A stretch of 64,000 bases of DNA from Globodera rostochiensis (GCA_018350325.1 JAEVLN010000021.1:1054001-1118000), one strand, 5' to 3'; shown: positions 43,089-57,175, numbered from the stretch's first letter. Notes: a model not told the origin generated them from the letters alone. Numbers and translations are program-made.

Positions 43089-44587
43089 TTAATTTTTCTA
43101 AAAATATTTATTGGCAATTTTGCATTTAATAAATTAAATCTTTATATTTCAATATTGATAAGTACAGCAAAGGTTTAGATGATCCTCCCTATATTCATAA
43201 AATATTAAAGCATTTTTAATTATATCTACGCTCAAACTTTGAACTCGGCTATTAATAACATTAAAATTTTGGCCTGCTATAATAATTTGAATCATTTATT
43301 GTTTGATTTTTTTTAAATAGAAGATTTAAAAAATATATAAGAATATTTATCAAATATTCGCTAATTGTTTTTTATTTTATTGAATATTGTGGCGTGATGT
43401 TGCTGTATATATTAACTAACTCATTTTTAAAAATATAAATAATTTTTCATTTCAATTTGGTTTTTATTTTTGCTTTCATAATTAGATCAAACATTAGTGG
43501 TCTATTTTTTAAAGGTTGTTTATAATTTTATTTTTTTATATCAACTAGAATGATGTTTATAATAGTTTGCTTAAATTGTTTATTATTGTCTCGGTTTGTG
43601 TTTGAGGAGCTGAGACTCCGACATTGGCTAACTTATTTAGACTGCGATTATTTTTAAATAAAATCATTCATTCTTCATCAATTTTTTTTTAAAAACTAAT
43701 AAATTATTTGACTCAAAATATTTCATTGTTTTATATATAAGATTGTATTATTTGAGCCCATATTTTATTAATTTATTTACTTTATCTTTATTATAGTTAT
43801 GTAAATAAGTTAAATAGCTTTAAATTTTATTCTATATCATATAATATTTGTTTAGCTAAGATGATCGATTTCAATACAATCGATGTAGAAATTTTTTTAT
43901 TTTATTCTAAAAAAATTCCAATTATTTTCTCTAACCTTTTTTATATTTTAGAATTTTTGGAAAAACAAGTAAATTTTAAAAATAATAATAAATAATTTAA
44001 TATTAACAATCATTTTGTATAAATATGTTAATTGGTAACAGAAATGTTAACTTTTTGAAAATATCACGTATTTAGTTTATTTCAATTAACAAAAAAGGGG
44101 TAAATATTTCGAGCATTTTTATTCACGCGTGGAATTTTATTTAAACTTATTAAAAGCATTTAAATCTGTATATCTATTTTATTTTTGTAAATTTTATAAA
44201 TGTTAATAAAAATGTATGCATAATTTTAACAAATAGCTCCGGTTGTCGTATTATTAAGACAGGAATTCATTAATATATAGCAAACAATAACACTAGACAT
44301 TTGTGCACCGAAATAAAATGATTTAATTCCTTTTTTGTGGCATAAATTATCATTTTCATCAAAATATTTTGGATTCAAATTTTTACTAAAAATGCCATTC
44401 TGTACTGACTTTATTTAAGAGTTTTTGGGTACTTCTCTCAATTTCAAACTTATCCAATTCTTGTTATATTAAAAACTTTTAATGAAAAATAATTTATCAA
44501 TGACTGAGCTAATCATGTGAATTTATCATAAAGACCAATTTAAATTTTTAATCAATTAAAGTAATATGTATATTTATAATTTTTCAG

Positions 44588-44696
44588 AATTATTTGTTTT
44601 AAATTTGTCTCATTTGGAGAGTGGGAACAACTACTTCAACAGTGGCCTCTACGCTAATGCTGTTGTAGATGATCTACAGATCATCCGTACTAAGTT
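44588..44696 (+). CDS. Candidate internal exon, 109 nt
   Basis: A TTTTCAG acceptor immediately precedes it and GTAAGG immediately follows. One frame is open throughout and includes SGNNYFNSGLYANAVVDDLQ. Its 3' portion and the following intron are duplicated at about 56659, where the frame reads VDDLKIVRPK up to a donor (GTAATG) in the same position. The changes are mostly conservative, which supports coding. The family is not recognised. Confidence 0.5.
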
Positions 44697-45125
44697 GTAA
44701 GGTTTCCATTATTTTTTTTAAAGGGCCCATCATTATTTGCTTATGAGGCAAACTATCTTTTTACTTTTTTTTTGTTACCATTAAGGCTTTTCAAAACATT
44801 TTAATGTTTTTTTTATTTCACTTATGTTTTGGCTAAATTTTTTTTTGATTGTTAAAATTTATGAATTACATTTTATGAACTTTATTATTTAAGTTTTTGT
44901 TTTTCTAATCTATAACATTAGTAGATTCAAATATTAATTGTTATTATTGTGAATATAACATGTCTAACTAAAATTATGCAGATTAAATAAACTTAACATT
45001 GGAGCTCCGTCATTACATTAAATTACTTATTTTTTAATTATTATTATTGTAATATAATCAAATTTAAAAAATAAGCCAAAATACTAAATATGCAAAATGA
45101 ATAAAGAATGGTTTGATTTTGTGCT
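44662..45125 (+). repeat. Exon-intron duplication, copy A
   Basis: From GTAGATGATCTACAGATCATCC to about 45125, this matches 56659-57175 in the same orientation over several hundred bases, with indels. It includes the end of the candidate exon, its donor and about 430 bp of AT-rich intron-like sequence. Confidence 0.85.
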
Positions 45126-47630
45126 TACAATTTACGCCTCTCCCTGCAAAATGCTTGGAAGCAATAGCTACTTGTTTGCCGTAGTAATATATTTTTAGTT
45201 TGTCGTAAGTTTTTTTAAATTGTTACTAAAGGAAAGTCAATCAGTTTCTAGTTTCATGACCAATTAATAGGTTTGGACAATGCGTTCAACTTACTCGATA
45301 CACTCTAGGTGCGTTTAAAATTTTCTTAGCAATTTTAATAATTCATCACATTAAATATATGGTCGAAAGCACAGCCAACAAATTAAAATATTTATTGTGA
45401 TGTCTTGGCATCTTATCGGGCAGTTAGTTAACAAATTGTAAGCCCAACTTTATTATTGTTTGAATTGTACCACTTCACTTTTTAGCTTTTTATTTACATG
45501 TATTGGTCAACAGAGCAATTATTGCCATATTAATAATAGCTAAATATTTAATATGTGTAAAAAATAAGTTACTTTTTTTATTTGACTGTAATGCCTATCA
45601 ATTTATTTTAAATTAAACAATTTATCGACGATAATTTATTATTAAATTCATTTATTAATTCTTTCATTTACGGATCGAATAGTATATATTTATTTTAGTT
45701 GATTTATTAGTAGTATAAAATTTGGGCATTAATAATTTCTTAAATTAACACTTTCTTTAATTACTATTGATTTTACTGCACATCAAATAAGACTCGCCAC
45801 GCCGCTCATTAAGCTTACATTGTTTTTTTACACTTTTACGAGTCTTTTCCCCAATTTTATATCTTTAACTTTATTTTATAATTATTATACTACGTATCCG
45901 CCCTCCTTCATTTCGAGTTTTTTTTTGTTTGTAAATTATTTTATTCAAATAGGTGTTAAATTGTTTGTTTATTTATAAATTTTTTTTTGTCCGAAAAATA
46001 AAATATAAAGAGAAAAATTATTGCTTTACAAAATTTTGAAGGTTTATTGTTTATCTTTGGTTAGAAAACGTTTTTCTTTTTTTAACGTTAATTCATATGG
46101 AATTTAGATGTTGCAATACTTCAAATATCAATTTGTTTGTATTCAACACAAACAGCGCAAAAACGGGGAATAATTACATTTAAAGCATTGTCTTATTTTT
46201 GAATTTTACATTTTCAAATTTTCAAAAAAAAACATTTAAGCTAATTGTAAAGTTAAAAAATAGTAAGTTAATAATTTAAGAAAACTGAAAATGTCGAAAG
46301 AATTTTTAAAATTTTAAATGCTAAAAAAGAAAATAATATTGATATTTAAAAAAAATCAAAATCAATAAAAAAACTATACTACTATCAGTTGCTAAGAATA
46401 AAAAATGGCTAACATTCTAAAGAAACTTTCATATATCAAATATCAATAATATACAAAAAGTCGCACAATGTGTGAATCCGTCGATTATGACGATAACTGA
46501 TGCTCCCTTTGTCAAGGAGCCACAATTCACTAGTGTGAAAGGAAGACATTATACCATCATAATAAAAATAAAATAATATTAATTATTTAAAAAATTGAAG
46601 CACAAATCTCTGTGAATAAGAAAAAAACGTTTTGCAAACAGCTTAATAAAAACTACTCAATATCGAAAAAAATTTAATTGCAAGAGTCCGTGGTGATGCG
46701 ATAAGGCATTTTTCAATCTTTTTCTTGAAAAATAATTTTATTGACATGTCGCCGGTACACTATTTTAACTATGTCATAAAGTTTTAAATAAAATGATGGA
46801 AAAAATGAGCGAATAATGTTTGTAATGTACCATCACCGGAAGCGCTGCAAGCCAAAAACTCCACGATCATCGTTGAATCGAATCGAATTCGGAATATTTC
46901 GTATAATAAAATTACCAAGTGTTAAAAATACTTATAACAAAACAAAACTGTTACTCCGATGTTTTTTCATTCTCTGTCTCTTTAGACGCTAATGATTTTA
47001 ACCATTGGGCGTTAATTATTTATAAAATAATATTTTAATTAAAATATTCAGAACAAAATTTAAATTCACTACATATTAATATATTTTAAAACAATAATAT
47101 TTATTATCTAAATAAAAGATATTTGAATAGTAACAAATTAATTATTAACTAAGCTTAATTAAAATGTCATTAGAGGAAAATATATTAAGCTTTCTTGAGC
47201 TCATCATCGACAAAAATATAGAACTTCTTAAATCTTAGAAAAAATAAATGTTGCATAATTTAAGCAAATCTTGAGTAAACGAATGTACCACTTTAAAAGA
47301 TCCACTTAAAAAACATTTTTTATAAATTTCTCCGTGTTAAAAGTAAACATTATACATGTGTCCTCCGTTATTAACTTCAATAATCATACTATTTCCAATT
47401 TTGATTGGACAAATACAAAAATATGTCCAAAAAAAATATTATGTTGAATAAATTTATTCAAAATTTAACAGATATTATAAAAGAACCAAAAAGTTCTTCT
47501 TCTGAAAATAAATATTCGAAACAATTTTAAAAAATATATATAGAGTAAAAATAGCGGTTAATTTTTAAAAATCTTGAAGGTTGCCGTCGTCACCCTTTCA
47601 ATTCCCAAATACCCCTTCGTTTTTTTTTAG

Positions 47631-47650
47631 TCTAATCGGACCACCCGTTC
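47631..47650 (+). CDS. Candidate 20-nt micro-exon
   Basis: TTTTTTTTAG precedes it and GTGAAA follows the GC-rich 20-mer. A longer open frame continues to about 47710, so the 3' edge is uncertain. There is weak support beyond the splice-like edges. Confidence 0.22.
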
Positions 47651-48268
47651 GTGAAAGGACCATTTGGCACTCAAATAAATACTGTGCAACACAAATAAAA
47701 ATTAACAACAATATATAAATAAAGAAGTGGTTTTATCTAAAATCGAAATTTTAATAATGAAACTAAAATGGATTTTAATATTAAACAAATAAATAATTAA
47801 AGTTTTATGATTTAGTAAATTTTTTAGAAATTTTTCAAAAGCGAAAGTTTGTTCTGCAAAATAACGGAAAATTAATTCAAGAAAAAAAAACAATTAATGC
47901 GACCGCTTTTAAATTATCAACGTATTTTGAAAATGGTAATTAAAAAGATATCAAATTCTAATAAAGTGATTGTAAAATTACCAAAAAACATATGTTGACA
48001 ATATTGCCAATTACCTCATTATAAATATTTGATTAATAAATTTAATCAAAATGAATAAATTCAAAAAAGAAATAATTTGTTAGCAAATTCCAACAATTTA
48101 TTATTCTTTTAAAAAAATTCATCTTTTTATTTGATAATAATCAGTATTTATTTACAATTTGCAAGTGATGAATAAGTTTCAATTATAATTAATTAATAAA
48201 TTTTGTTTTGTTCAATTTTTCCTTAGTTTACTAAGTGAATACATTTTATGTTTACTCACAAAAACAAT

Positions 48269-48412
48269 ATGGTCTCTGTTGTCCCAATATTATTTTTGCG
48301 GGTTTTTAATGTCGTGATTTATAAAGATTTTTTGGGTTTTAAGCAATCCTTAGCAAAAAGAGTTGCAAAAATTTTGTTTGAGCGCGGATTTCTTTGTCTA
48401 ATCATAGGTTAG
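48269..48412 (+). CDS. Candidate first exon, 47 codons
   Basis: An ATG-started plus-strand frame has a GTTAGT donor at 48408. It is hydrophobic at the start, then amphipathic (SLAKRVAKILFERGFLCL). It could also be a small secreted or membrane peptide ending at TAG 48410-48412. No family is recognised. Confidence 0.35.
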   Translation: MVSVVPILFLRVFNVVIYKDFLGFKQSLAKRVAKILFERGFLCLIIG

Positions 48413-50633
48413 TCCCTTTCTTTTTTAATATAAGATTGGGGTCAAATTTATATCAAAGATTTATTTATTTATTTTCAATAAAAAGATGTGTTTTATTTCT
48501 TTATTTTTTTAATTTTTAATAATCATTTGTATCTTGATTTAAATGCGTAACTCAGAAGACTTAAAAATTAGCAACAATTTGTAAATCAATCGACCAAACT
48601 CTTTTAAAGATATAATTAAAAAAACAATTTTTCTTTAATATTTTGTGCATTTCCATTTGTGACCCTTTCCGCTCAATTTAACATATTGGAATGATAATTA
48701 AATGATTATAATTGAATTCTAAGATAAATCCGCATCAACGACTGAGCTATAGCACATAATTATAAAAATCAATTCAAATTTTATTAGTATTTTCCGAAAA
48801 AATCTTTTATGGATTGTTATAAAATGGGACGCTCCAAATTAATTTCGTTTTGCCTTTTTGTCAAGAATTTAATGTGTTACATTGTTGTTTTTGTCATTCC
48901 ATTTAACGTTGATTATTTCTAATTTTAGAAGAATATTTGCCAAAAGATTAATTTGTTACTCTTTCATACCTTTTAGTTTTTATATTTTAATTTTTACACC
49001 TTATCATTTATCTATTTTGTTTAATTATTGTGATTAGTTTATTTCAATATCGTAATAATTCTTTATGATTTTATACCCATTCATAAAACTTTTAATAAGG
49101 TTTTTGTGTTAATTTCCTTTTTTATATTCAATTTATGTGTAGTTGGTGTTGCTTTAACTAATTTTAACTACCCAAATCAGGATCTGGTCAGGAATTAGGT
49201 AATTTATTTTTGCATAATCTTAAACGTTGTGATTTAATGAGCATGTTTATTTGAATGTAGTTGCTAAAAAAATTATTTAAACTATATTACCATTCTTTGT
49301 ATTTCTGGTCACTTGGTAAGATTTATTAATATTTAAGCTTAAAAACAAATAAAGGGATCAGCACTCAATAATTGATACTGGGTTTAGATAATTAGAATTT
49401 GAAAATCATTTTTAATTACATAATATGTTTATGATTGTTAAAGTATCTTAACTTATTTTGAACAATTATTATTATTATTTTATTTTAATTATTTTTAACT
49501 GGTTTTTAATTTCAATTAAATTTAAATACAAGCAAATTAGATTTTGTTTTTTTTTAATTATTACATGTAAAATTTCAAAATTTTTTTAAACTATTTTAAT
49601 ATTTACGTTGATCGATTTGGTCTCTTGTATTTTGGAAACCAAGCATTAGGTGGTTTAATTGTTGACCTTTTGAAGTCAAAATCCAATCTTGCCGCGCACA
49701 CATTAATTAAATCACTATTTAAACATACCATCATGAAAAGCATTTGCACGTAATTCCAAATAAATTTGCGCATAATTCCTCAATGATTTGTAAATCTTTT
49801 AATTTAAAATAGTAATTCCCGGTAGTTAAATTTTTATTTTGCACATCCTATTGCATCGTTTAGGAATAATTTGTTTGTTAAATAGTACATTAATTTTATT
49901 TTAGTCATTTCTCAGTTTTGCCAATGTTATTATAAATTATATATTATGTTCCGTTAACATTTTATATAACTCATTTTCTTTTTTATTATTTTTATCATTT
50001 AATTTGAGTATTTGTCTTTTCAAAAACTTGGCCTATTGTCGTTTTAATTGGTGCAATTATGATAGAATATTACTCACATTATTTAAATTAATCATTGAGT
50101 TGCCATTTTTTTTACAGTTAATACTTACTTATTCGTTTTAAAATTTTTTAATCATTTTTAAATGTTTATAATGTAATACATTAATAATGTTTTTTTCTAC
50201 TATGAAATAAAATATTATATTAAGTCTTGAGCATCTGAAATAAATTTTTAAAATTTGGCCGTTATTTATTTTATTAAAGTATTATTGTATTTTAAATAAA
50301 CAGGACCGGATCTTATCAAATTATTTTTGAATTATAATCTTGTCGTAATTCTGTATATCCTGGGTTGAATTGTTTCAGCTGGAAACCTTGTGAGCAAAAT
50401 TATTCATTGTGTAGTTAGACCATAGGATTAATAAAATTTGTTTTTAGTCAAAGGGATTTTGTTGAAAAAATTTAAAAAAAACAAGAGTATTTTAAGTTGT
50501 AACCATCGTGTTTAATTTATGGGTTTTCGTCCCGATCAAAAAATTTATGAATCTCCAAACGGGCGCTTGCCTCATATATTTTAAACAATTCGACTTTGAA
50601 AATTACCTTCTTTATGGATTAACAGATCCTTAC

Positions 50634-50814
50634 TCATATCAAACACTTTTTTGATAGCATTACTTCAAGGTATTTGTTCTGTGTGAATTTTAAGATGCGT
50701 GTTATAGTTAATTCGCCCCCCCCGCAAGCTTGTACAAAGACAATCTTCGGCTTTTGCTTTGAGATATTTGTATTTATTATCAATTCATCAATGTGTGGCC
50801 ATGAATCCCGATAG
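50634..50814 (-). CDS. Caspase exon with the catalytic cysteine
   Basis: A minus-strand island follows an AATATCAG acceptor at 50815-50816. The frame contains KPKIVFVQACGGG. This matches the caspase p20 active-site block QAC-x-G, preceded by the KPK-hydrophobic strand as in CED-3-type caspases; the catalytic Cys codon is 50724-50726. Upstream residues (SWPHIDELI) fit the helix before that strand. The residues after QACGGG (ELTITR onward) do not resemble a caspase, so a donor probably lies close to the G-rich run, or the copy is decayed. Exons for the catalytic His (SHG) and the p10 subunit were not found with confidence. A cysteine protease of apoptosis is inferred from this one exon. Confidence 0.58.
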
Positions 50815-51346
50815 CTGATATTTAAAATTATTGAATTTATTACCATTGATATTTGAAGTCACTTGTTTCGTTTAAAATTATAATTTCAAATAAAGAAAAA
50901 TAAATGTTGTCATGAGAAAGTGCACGGCCTAATTGTAAACGCTTAGAGCTTACACATAAAAAAAGAAGTTTGGTCTATAATTCATATTTTAGAAGTTTCT
51001 TGAATTATCCGTATTAAATGTTTGTTTATTTTTTATTTAAATTTAACTGATTAATTTAAAATCTATTGATTTTTAATTATTATTTCATGGCTAGACAGAT
51101 GTAGCGTTTTTGGGATAAGAAATTTATGATTTGGATTTAATTCTTTAAATGCAACATTTTGACACTGAATTTGATTTCGTTTTGTAAAAAATAGAAGAAG
51201 CTGAACGTGCTCAATTTTTAAAAATTAAACTTTTTTTGCTGCGAAAAAGTGTCATTATTAAAGATTCATCACAATGTAACCTTTGTAACCAAACAATACG
51301 GCAGCATAAGCCAACCAGATAAAATCTTAATGATATTTTTATTTAG

Positions 51347-51408
51347 ATGGTCTTCAATGGCCTCCACTCCAATTTTATTTTCGGTCGAACTGTACTAACA
51401 TTGCATCG
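51347..51408 (+). CDS. Candidate internal exon, 62 nt
   Basis: The ATTTAG acceptor and GTAATG donor are both adjacent. The frame beginning ATG is open (MVFNGLHSNFIFGRTVLTLH). It lies on the strand opposite the neighbouring caspase exon, so it would belong to another gene or be spurious. Confidence 0.35.
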
Positions 51409-52719
51409 GTAATGTATTTAATTATTTTTATTTGAATCGATTTTTTATTAATATGATTTTGTAAATAAATGTATATATTCGTTGAAAGAGGCCAAATTAT
51501 GGAATCCAAAAGTAATGATATCAAATACTTTTATTTTAATTTTATTTATTTTGAACTTAATAATTATTTCTTCTGCGTTTAAAAAACCCATTATCGCTAA
51601 ATTCCTACTTTAAAGAAGTTTTTGAGCAGTTGAACTTTTTTATCCGCTTAATTATATTAATTAATTAAAGACAATTTAAGCTTTTTACAATAGCAAAAAT
51701 ATTATGAGTACTGAAGTTATAAATGTTTAAATTTTTGTGTTGAGAATTAGACTTTATGTCAGGAAATGCACTCTCTTTGTTATTTTTTGTTAGAGCAAAT
51801 AAAATAAATTTATAGAATTTTTAATATTGTGCTTATTTTAAGTTGAATAAAATATCTAAATATTTTTTATGGTTATAAATTTCAATATCTGAAAAAACTA
51901 TAAATTTATTTTTTAATTTAGTCGGCAAATTAAGACCGGTCAACCGGTCTGCCATGCTGTTAATCTTCACTGTTGGTTAATATTAGTTAAGGGTTTGTTG
52001 TTTCTCATAGTTTTGAAGTGCTTTATAGTATGTTTAAAATAAACTTTTGCGTGTTTATAAAATTTCTAACACTATTGAGCCTTGGCAAAATTTTAAAAGG
52101 TTTATTATTTGTAATTACAGTTATTTTTTGTAATAATAAAAATTTAAAAAAACAGAGTAAAAAGAAAATAGGAATGTTATTAGAAGCGCTTTTTCGCTTG
52201 TAATTTGAATCAATTTCGAAATTGGTACCTTTTATAACCTCTAATACATTGTATAAATTTTAATTTAGTGTTTGAATATTTTCTAAATTGGTATTTTTTT
52301 TTAATTTAATTATGATAATTATTTGTGCACAATTCTTCATATATTTTTTTATGTTTCGGACATTTAATTATGCTATTTGAACGAGTTAGCATGGCTTCTT
52401 GCCAAATCTCCTTTTCCGCAGAAAATTTTTAATGTTTGCGTAAATTGTTTGCCCAGTTAATTTCAAAGAAACCAGCATATTATTTAATTTGTTATTGTAG
52501 TTTGGTTTTTGTTAATATTAATTTTCCGACATTAATTTTTTGCAATATTAATTTTATTAAAATTTTATTCACATTATCATTACAACTCACTTAGGTAAGT
52601 AATCCAATTTAAAACACAACAGATTATATTGTTAAACGATTTTTATCTTCCCATGATTAATGAAGCTCATTCGTTAAATATTAAAAAAAACTTGGTTAAA
52701 AATATCTTTTATTTGCTAC

Positions 52720-52816
52720 CTATTACAATTCAAGATTGCCTGGTGGAAGCGTGGGCACAACGGTTGCTTGTTTGTAGCTGTCCGACTCGATGGCTCAAAA
52801 AATGAGCTCCCCGTTC
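52720..52816 (-). CDS. Candidate internal exon, 97 nt, minus strand
   Basis: A canonical ATTTTCAG acceptor (52817 upward) and GTAGCA donor bound a GC-richer block. The frame entered in phase is open (SSFFEPSSRTATNKQPL, then a Cys/Pro-containing end). It is upstream of, and on the same strand as, the caspase exon, so it could be part of that gene's N-terminal region. This is not demonstrated. Confidence 0.42.
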
Positions 52817-55703
52817 CTGAAAATGTTAATTAGAGTCATTTATAATTTGCATTTAAACAAATTTAAGTTTTTAATTTGCTGATAGCTAATTTTTTCAAAC
52901 TAATTAAACTAAATAATATTATAAGTTTGGAGTTTATCAAAAATTATAAAACACTTTGGATGATGTTCATCATTTTTAAAAAATAAAATATTTAAGTTTA
53001 TGATTGTTTAAAAATAATTTTTGTCCAATAAATATTTTAGATTTAGATTAACAGTATTTAAGTCGACGAAAGTCATCCCGACAAATTTTGAGAGGATGAA
53101 TTTAATTTGAATTATAACAATTTTGTTGGTTTAGTTATTAATAAACTTTTTTATTTAGTTTTAATTTAATTTTAAATGATTATACCGTTTGATGATTATA
53201 AAATTGATTTGTGTTTTGTTCAGTTGTGAACAATTACGTGCGCCGGTTCCTCTAAGTTTTTGGTAATATAAAATATGGTTATTATTTTGAATAATACATT
53301 TCTTATTTACACATCTGGGTAATTAATTGGCTAATTGGGAGCCATTATAAGCAGTTTTTATTATTGATTTTTTACGAGATTTTGTGATTAGAATTGTCTA
53401 TTTGTTATTACCAGTTTTTAAATTATTATAACAATTTTTCCAAGACATAATTTAATAATTTTTAGATTTACTAATTGTATATTTTAATATAATTTTTAAA
53501 ATATAATTAAAATTTTAAAAACCCGTAAAATTTTTAAATGGTAAAAAACACGAATAGGTTGATTTTACATAATTAATATTTCAATTAGAGCCCGTTAGCA
53601 TCCATAGTCAATTTCGGGAACGCGCGCCAAATTTTGGCAAGAGACACTCACCACATGTCTTGATGATATTTTTTGAGACTTTTAATGTTTAAAATAATTA
53701 ATTCAATCATAATTATAAAAAGAATTTATTTCCAGCCTAGTTGTGCTCGCTCAAGTGTAGCCTCATGATTTTCCATAGTCTTACAAAGCGTTTCTTATTT
53801 ATTTAACTGATTAATCGCAATTTTATTAATATTAAATGTATTGTAAATACTAATTTATTTTATTATATTTTATGTAAATAGGTAAGTATTCGATAAGATT
53901 ATATCTTTTTTTAAATTTATATTTGTATCTTTTATTTTTTGTATTTTGTATTTCGTTTTACGAATAATTTTATCTTTTGGCGTCTGCAATAGGCATCCAT
54001 TGTTTAATAGTTGGTTTAATTCCCTTTAACTATTCAATTGGCTTTAAATGCTAATTACATTTTTAACGCTATAATATTAAATATTCATAATCACGTAAGG
54101 TTTTAATAGTTTTAATCAAAAAAATTTGTCAGTATTTTTTATTTATTTGAAATTACTATTTAAAGTATATTTAAATTCTTTAAAAAATGTAATAATTCTA
54201 CCCATAGCTTTACAAAAATAATGAAATGTTACATCTAAAAATAATACAAACCAAAATATATGCTCTTTAACCGCTTACCTTTTTAATTATATAATTAAAA
54301 AGTTTCACGATTTGCCAATCATATTTAGATCGACTGGATTTGAAGCGTTAATTTATTTAATTTTTCTTTGTTAAATTTTATTACTTGGTTTGCCATTTTG
54401 CTTTCTTAGTGCAAACATTTTAAATTAACTTGTCTCTTTACACAATTTTGATATAAATTTTTTTAACCCAACTGTTTACATCAGAATGAGAAATTGAGTT
54501 TTATTTGTTTATTATTTCAAATATTTATCTACATATTTTTGGAATTGATAATTTTTGTTTTAAAAGTTAGTTTACACCAATTAAACAGTTTCGGCGTTTT
54601 TGGTCCAAACAATTAATTCGCCAGCTTTATATTTGATTTCGCCCATGATTGATTTGTTTAAAACCCTTAATTACAAATAAATATTAAGGTTATAATTTAT
54701 AATTGGTTTGTTTTTTTTTAATTTTAAAAATTCATAACCTTGCATAAATTTATAAATATTGTGTTAAGCTTTATTGTTTTAAAAAACTCAAATTTAAAAA
54801 ATAATTGCAATTTTTCAATGAATTTAAATAAAAAAAATTTGTATCAAAAACGCCGGCGCCAAGAATCCTTCTATGAGATAAATAAATTTATAATAGGCAG
54901 ATTCCTAATATATCAAATATATTTCTTCAATTTAATATTTTCAAAATTATTGATAACATTCTTTTTCTGTTGATAATTTTTTTAAAGTTTATAATCAAAC
55001 AATAACATAACAAATATTATTGTTTGTAATTATTAAAAATTAAAACTAATATAGCTTCACTTTCTATTAGTTTAAATTCAATATTAATTTTTGACTGGAA
55101 AACGATTAATGTTATTTTTCAAAAAAAAAGTTTGGAAGGGTTATAATTCCAAAAACAATTATTAAATGAATTATTTAATCGGGTGATTAATATTTTTAAA
55201 ATGCTCCCTAATTAAATATGCTAAATTAGAAATCTTGTACGCTTCGTCATATATTTAATATTACTAAATAAGTTATATTATTTAGCTTAATATGTTTCTT
55301 TAAATATTTATTTTTATCTTATTTATTAATTGTAATCGCTTAAAATTGAGCATTATGTTTTGCAGAGCGGCAATCTTGGCTTTTTTAGTTTATATTATAT
55401 AGGTATACACTTTTTAATCGATAAATTGGATACGCATAAAAACAAATTTTTTTTTGTCTGAAATATCAATTTTTATAAATAAAGTTAGATTGCTTTTTTT
55501 GTATATGTGTATTAACTTCAAAATATTTTCATGAAAAATATTATTGTTTATGCATATCATAAGTTGAAATTTTAATTTTCCTAATATAATTTATTGTTTG
55601 CGCTAAAGTTCTGTAAATAATTTAGTTTTGTCACCTCATATATTTACCAAATTTAAAAAAAGGTATAAGGAAATGCTTAAATAATTTAGAAATATTTTTT
55701 TAG

Positions 55704-55743
55704 GAATCGGCATGGGCGAGTGTAGAGGAAGAGTCCGCTTCGG
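55704..55743 (+). CDS. Candidate 40-nt micro-exon
   Basis: TTTTTTAG precedes it and GTGTGT follows. It is GC-rich and open, reading ESAWASVEEESAS. The frame also runs on to TGA at about 55766. Confidence 0.28.
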
Positions 55744-56658
55744 GTGTGTCCTCCCTCCCTCAATGTTGAGCCAGCCGTGATTCTATAAAATATAATAAAT
55801 TTAATTTAAAAATTATAGTAAATAGAGCCTTGATTTTGGTTTATTTTTAATAATTAGTTTATAGTTATCGCCGATCCTTTTAATAGTGTGTTTCGGTAGT
55901 CGTCCCGCTTGTAAAGCAGCGTCCGTTTATATATAATAAAATTAACTTTATGCATTAAGCTGAAAACCAAATTTTCTTATTGTATTTCACTAATTAAGAT
56001 ATTTCGATTTATTTAGTGTTTGATTCTATTTTGAATTGTTTTATAATTTATTAATAATTAGTAAGTTTTTTTTATTTATTGAGATATTTTTTAATTTTAA
56101 ACAAATTCTCCTTTAAGTTTTTATTTTCAGTTTAAAAGTTTAAATTTATTTACTGTACTTTTATTGACAATAAAAAATTTAATGCATTTTTATATTTATC
56201 TATAAAATGATCTTTAATAAACAACATTGACGAATCGTACTTAAATATCTTTATATTTTACATCATAAATTTTGAGAAGTCGCTGCATCTATTTTTATAT
56301 AAATTTTTAAGTAATTTATTAATCTTAGTACAAGTACTTTAAATTATTTATTTTTTCTTCTATAAAAATATTCTCCATCCTCTGAATTTTTTAATTGGCT
56401 TAATCATTTGTTTATTATTTTTTGTTCACAAAATAGCGATAATAGCACGAGCGTTGTCTTTTTTGTTAGATTTTAACTTACATTTTTTCCTATTCAAACA
56501 ACTAAATAATTTAACTCCAACGATTTATTTGAAATATTTAAAATAGATTTTCAACGTTCAAAAATTTAAAATAAATTATTTGAGCTTGTCTGCTTTTATT
56601 CTCTATCACTTTTCAAACTAAATTTACCATAACAAGAAAAGGGTTTAAATTTGAATTT

Positions 56659-57175
56659 TGTAGATGATCTAAAGATCGTCCGCCCCAAGTAGTAATGTTT
56701 CCATTATTTTTATTAAAGGGCACATCATTATTTGCTTATGAGGCAAACTAACGTTTTACTTTTTTTAAAACCATTAAGGCTTTAGAAACATTTTAAAGTT
56801 TTTTTATTTCACTTATGTTTTACTTTTTTTTTGATTGCTAAAATTTTTTGAATTGCATTTTTATGAACTTTATTATTTATGTTTTTGTTTTTCTAATCTA
56901 AATCATTAGTCGATTCAAATTAATTGTTATTATTGTGAATTGTTGTGACTAAATTTATACTAATATAATTGGTTTCTTTTTATTGAGTAGTTTTTATTAC
57001 TGCCACGAATTTTTACTTTTTACATGTTTAACTCTAATTATGCAGATTAATAAATAAGCTCCGGAATTATATTAATTATTTATTTTTTTACTAAAGTATT
57101 GTAATATAATCAAATTTAAAAAATAAGCCAAAATACTAAATATGCAAAATGAAAAAAGAATTGGTTTGACTTTGT
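56659..57175 (+). repeat. Exon-intron duplication, copy B
   Basis: This is the partner of 44662-45125. It carries an insertion of about 90 bp relative to copy A and lacks the upstream part of the candidate exon, so it is a truncated copy. Its exon end has a GTAATG donor at the aligned position. Confidence 0.85.

Noticed and set aside
52621..52670. Possible caspase catalytic-His exon on the minus strand (INHGK)
   Set aside because: Only HG matches the expected SHG motif, no splice sites fit, and the frame is AT-rich noise on both sides.
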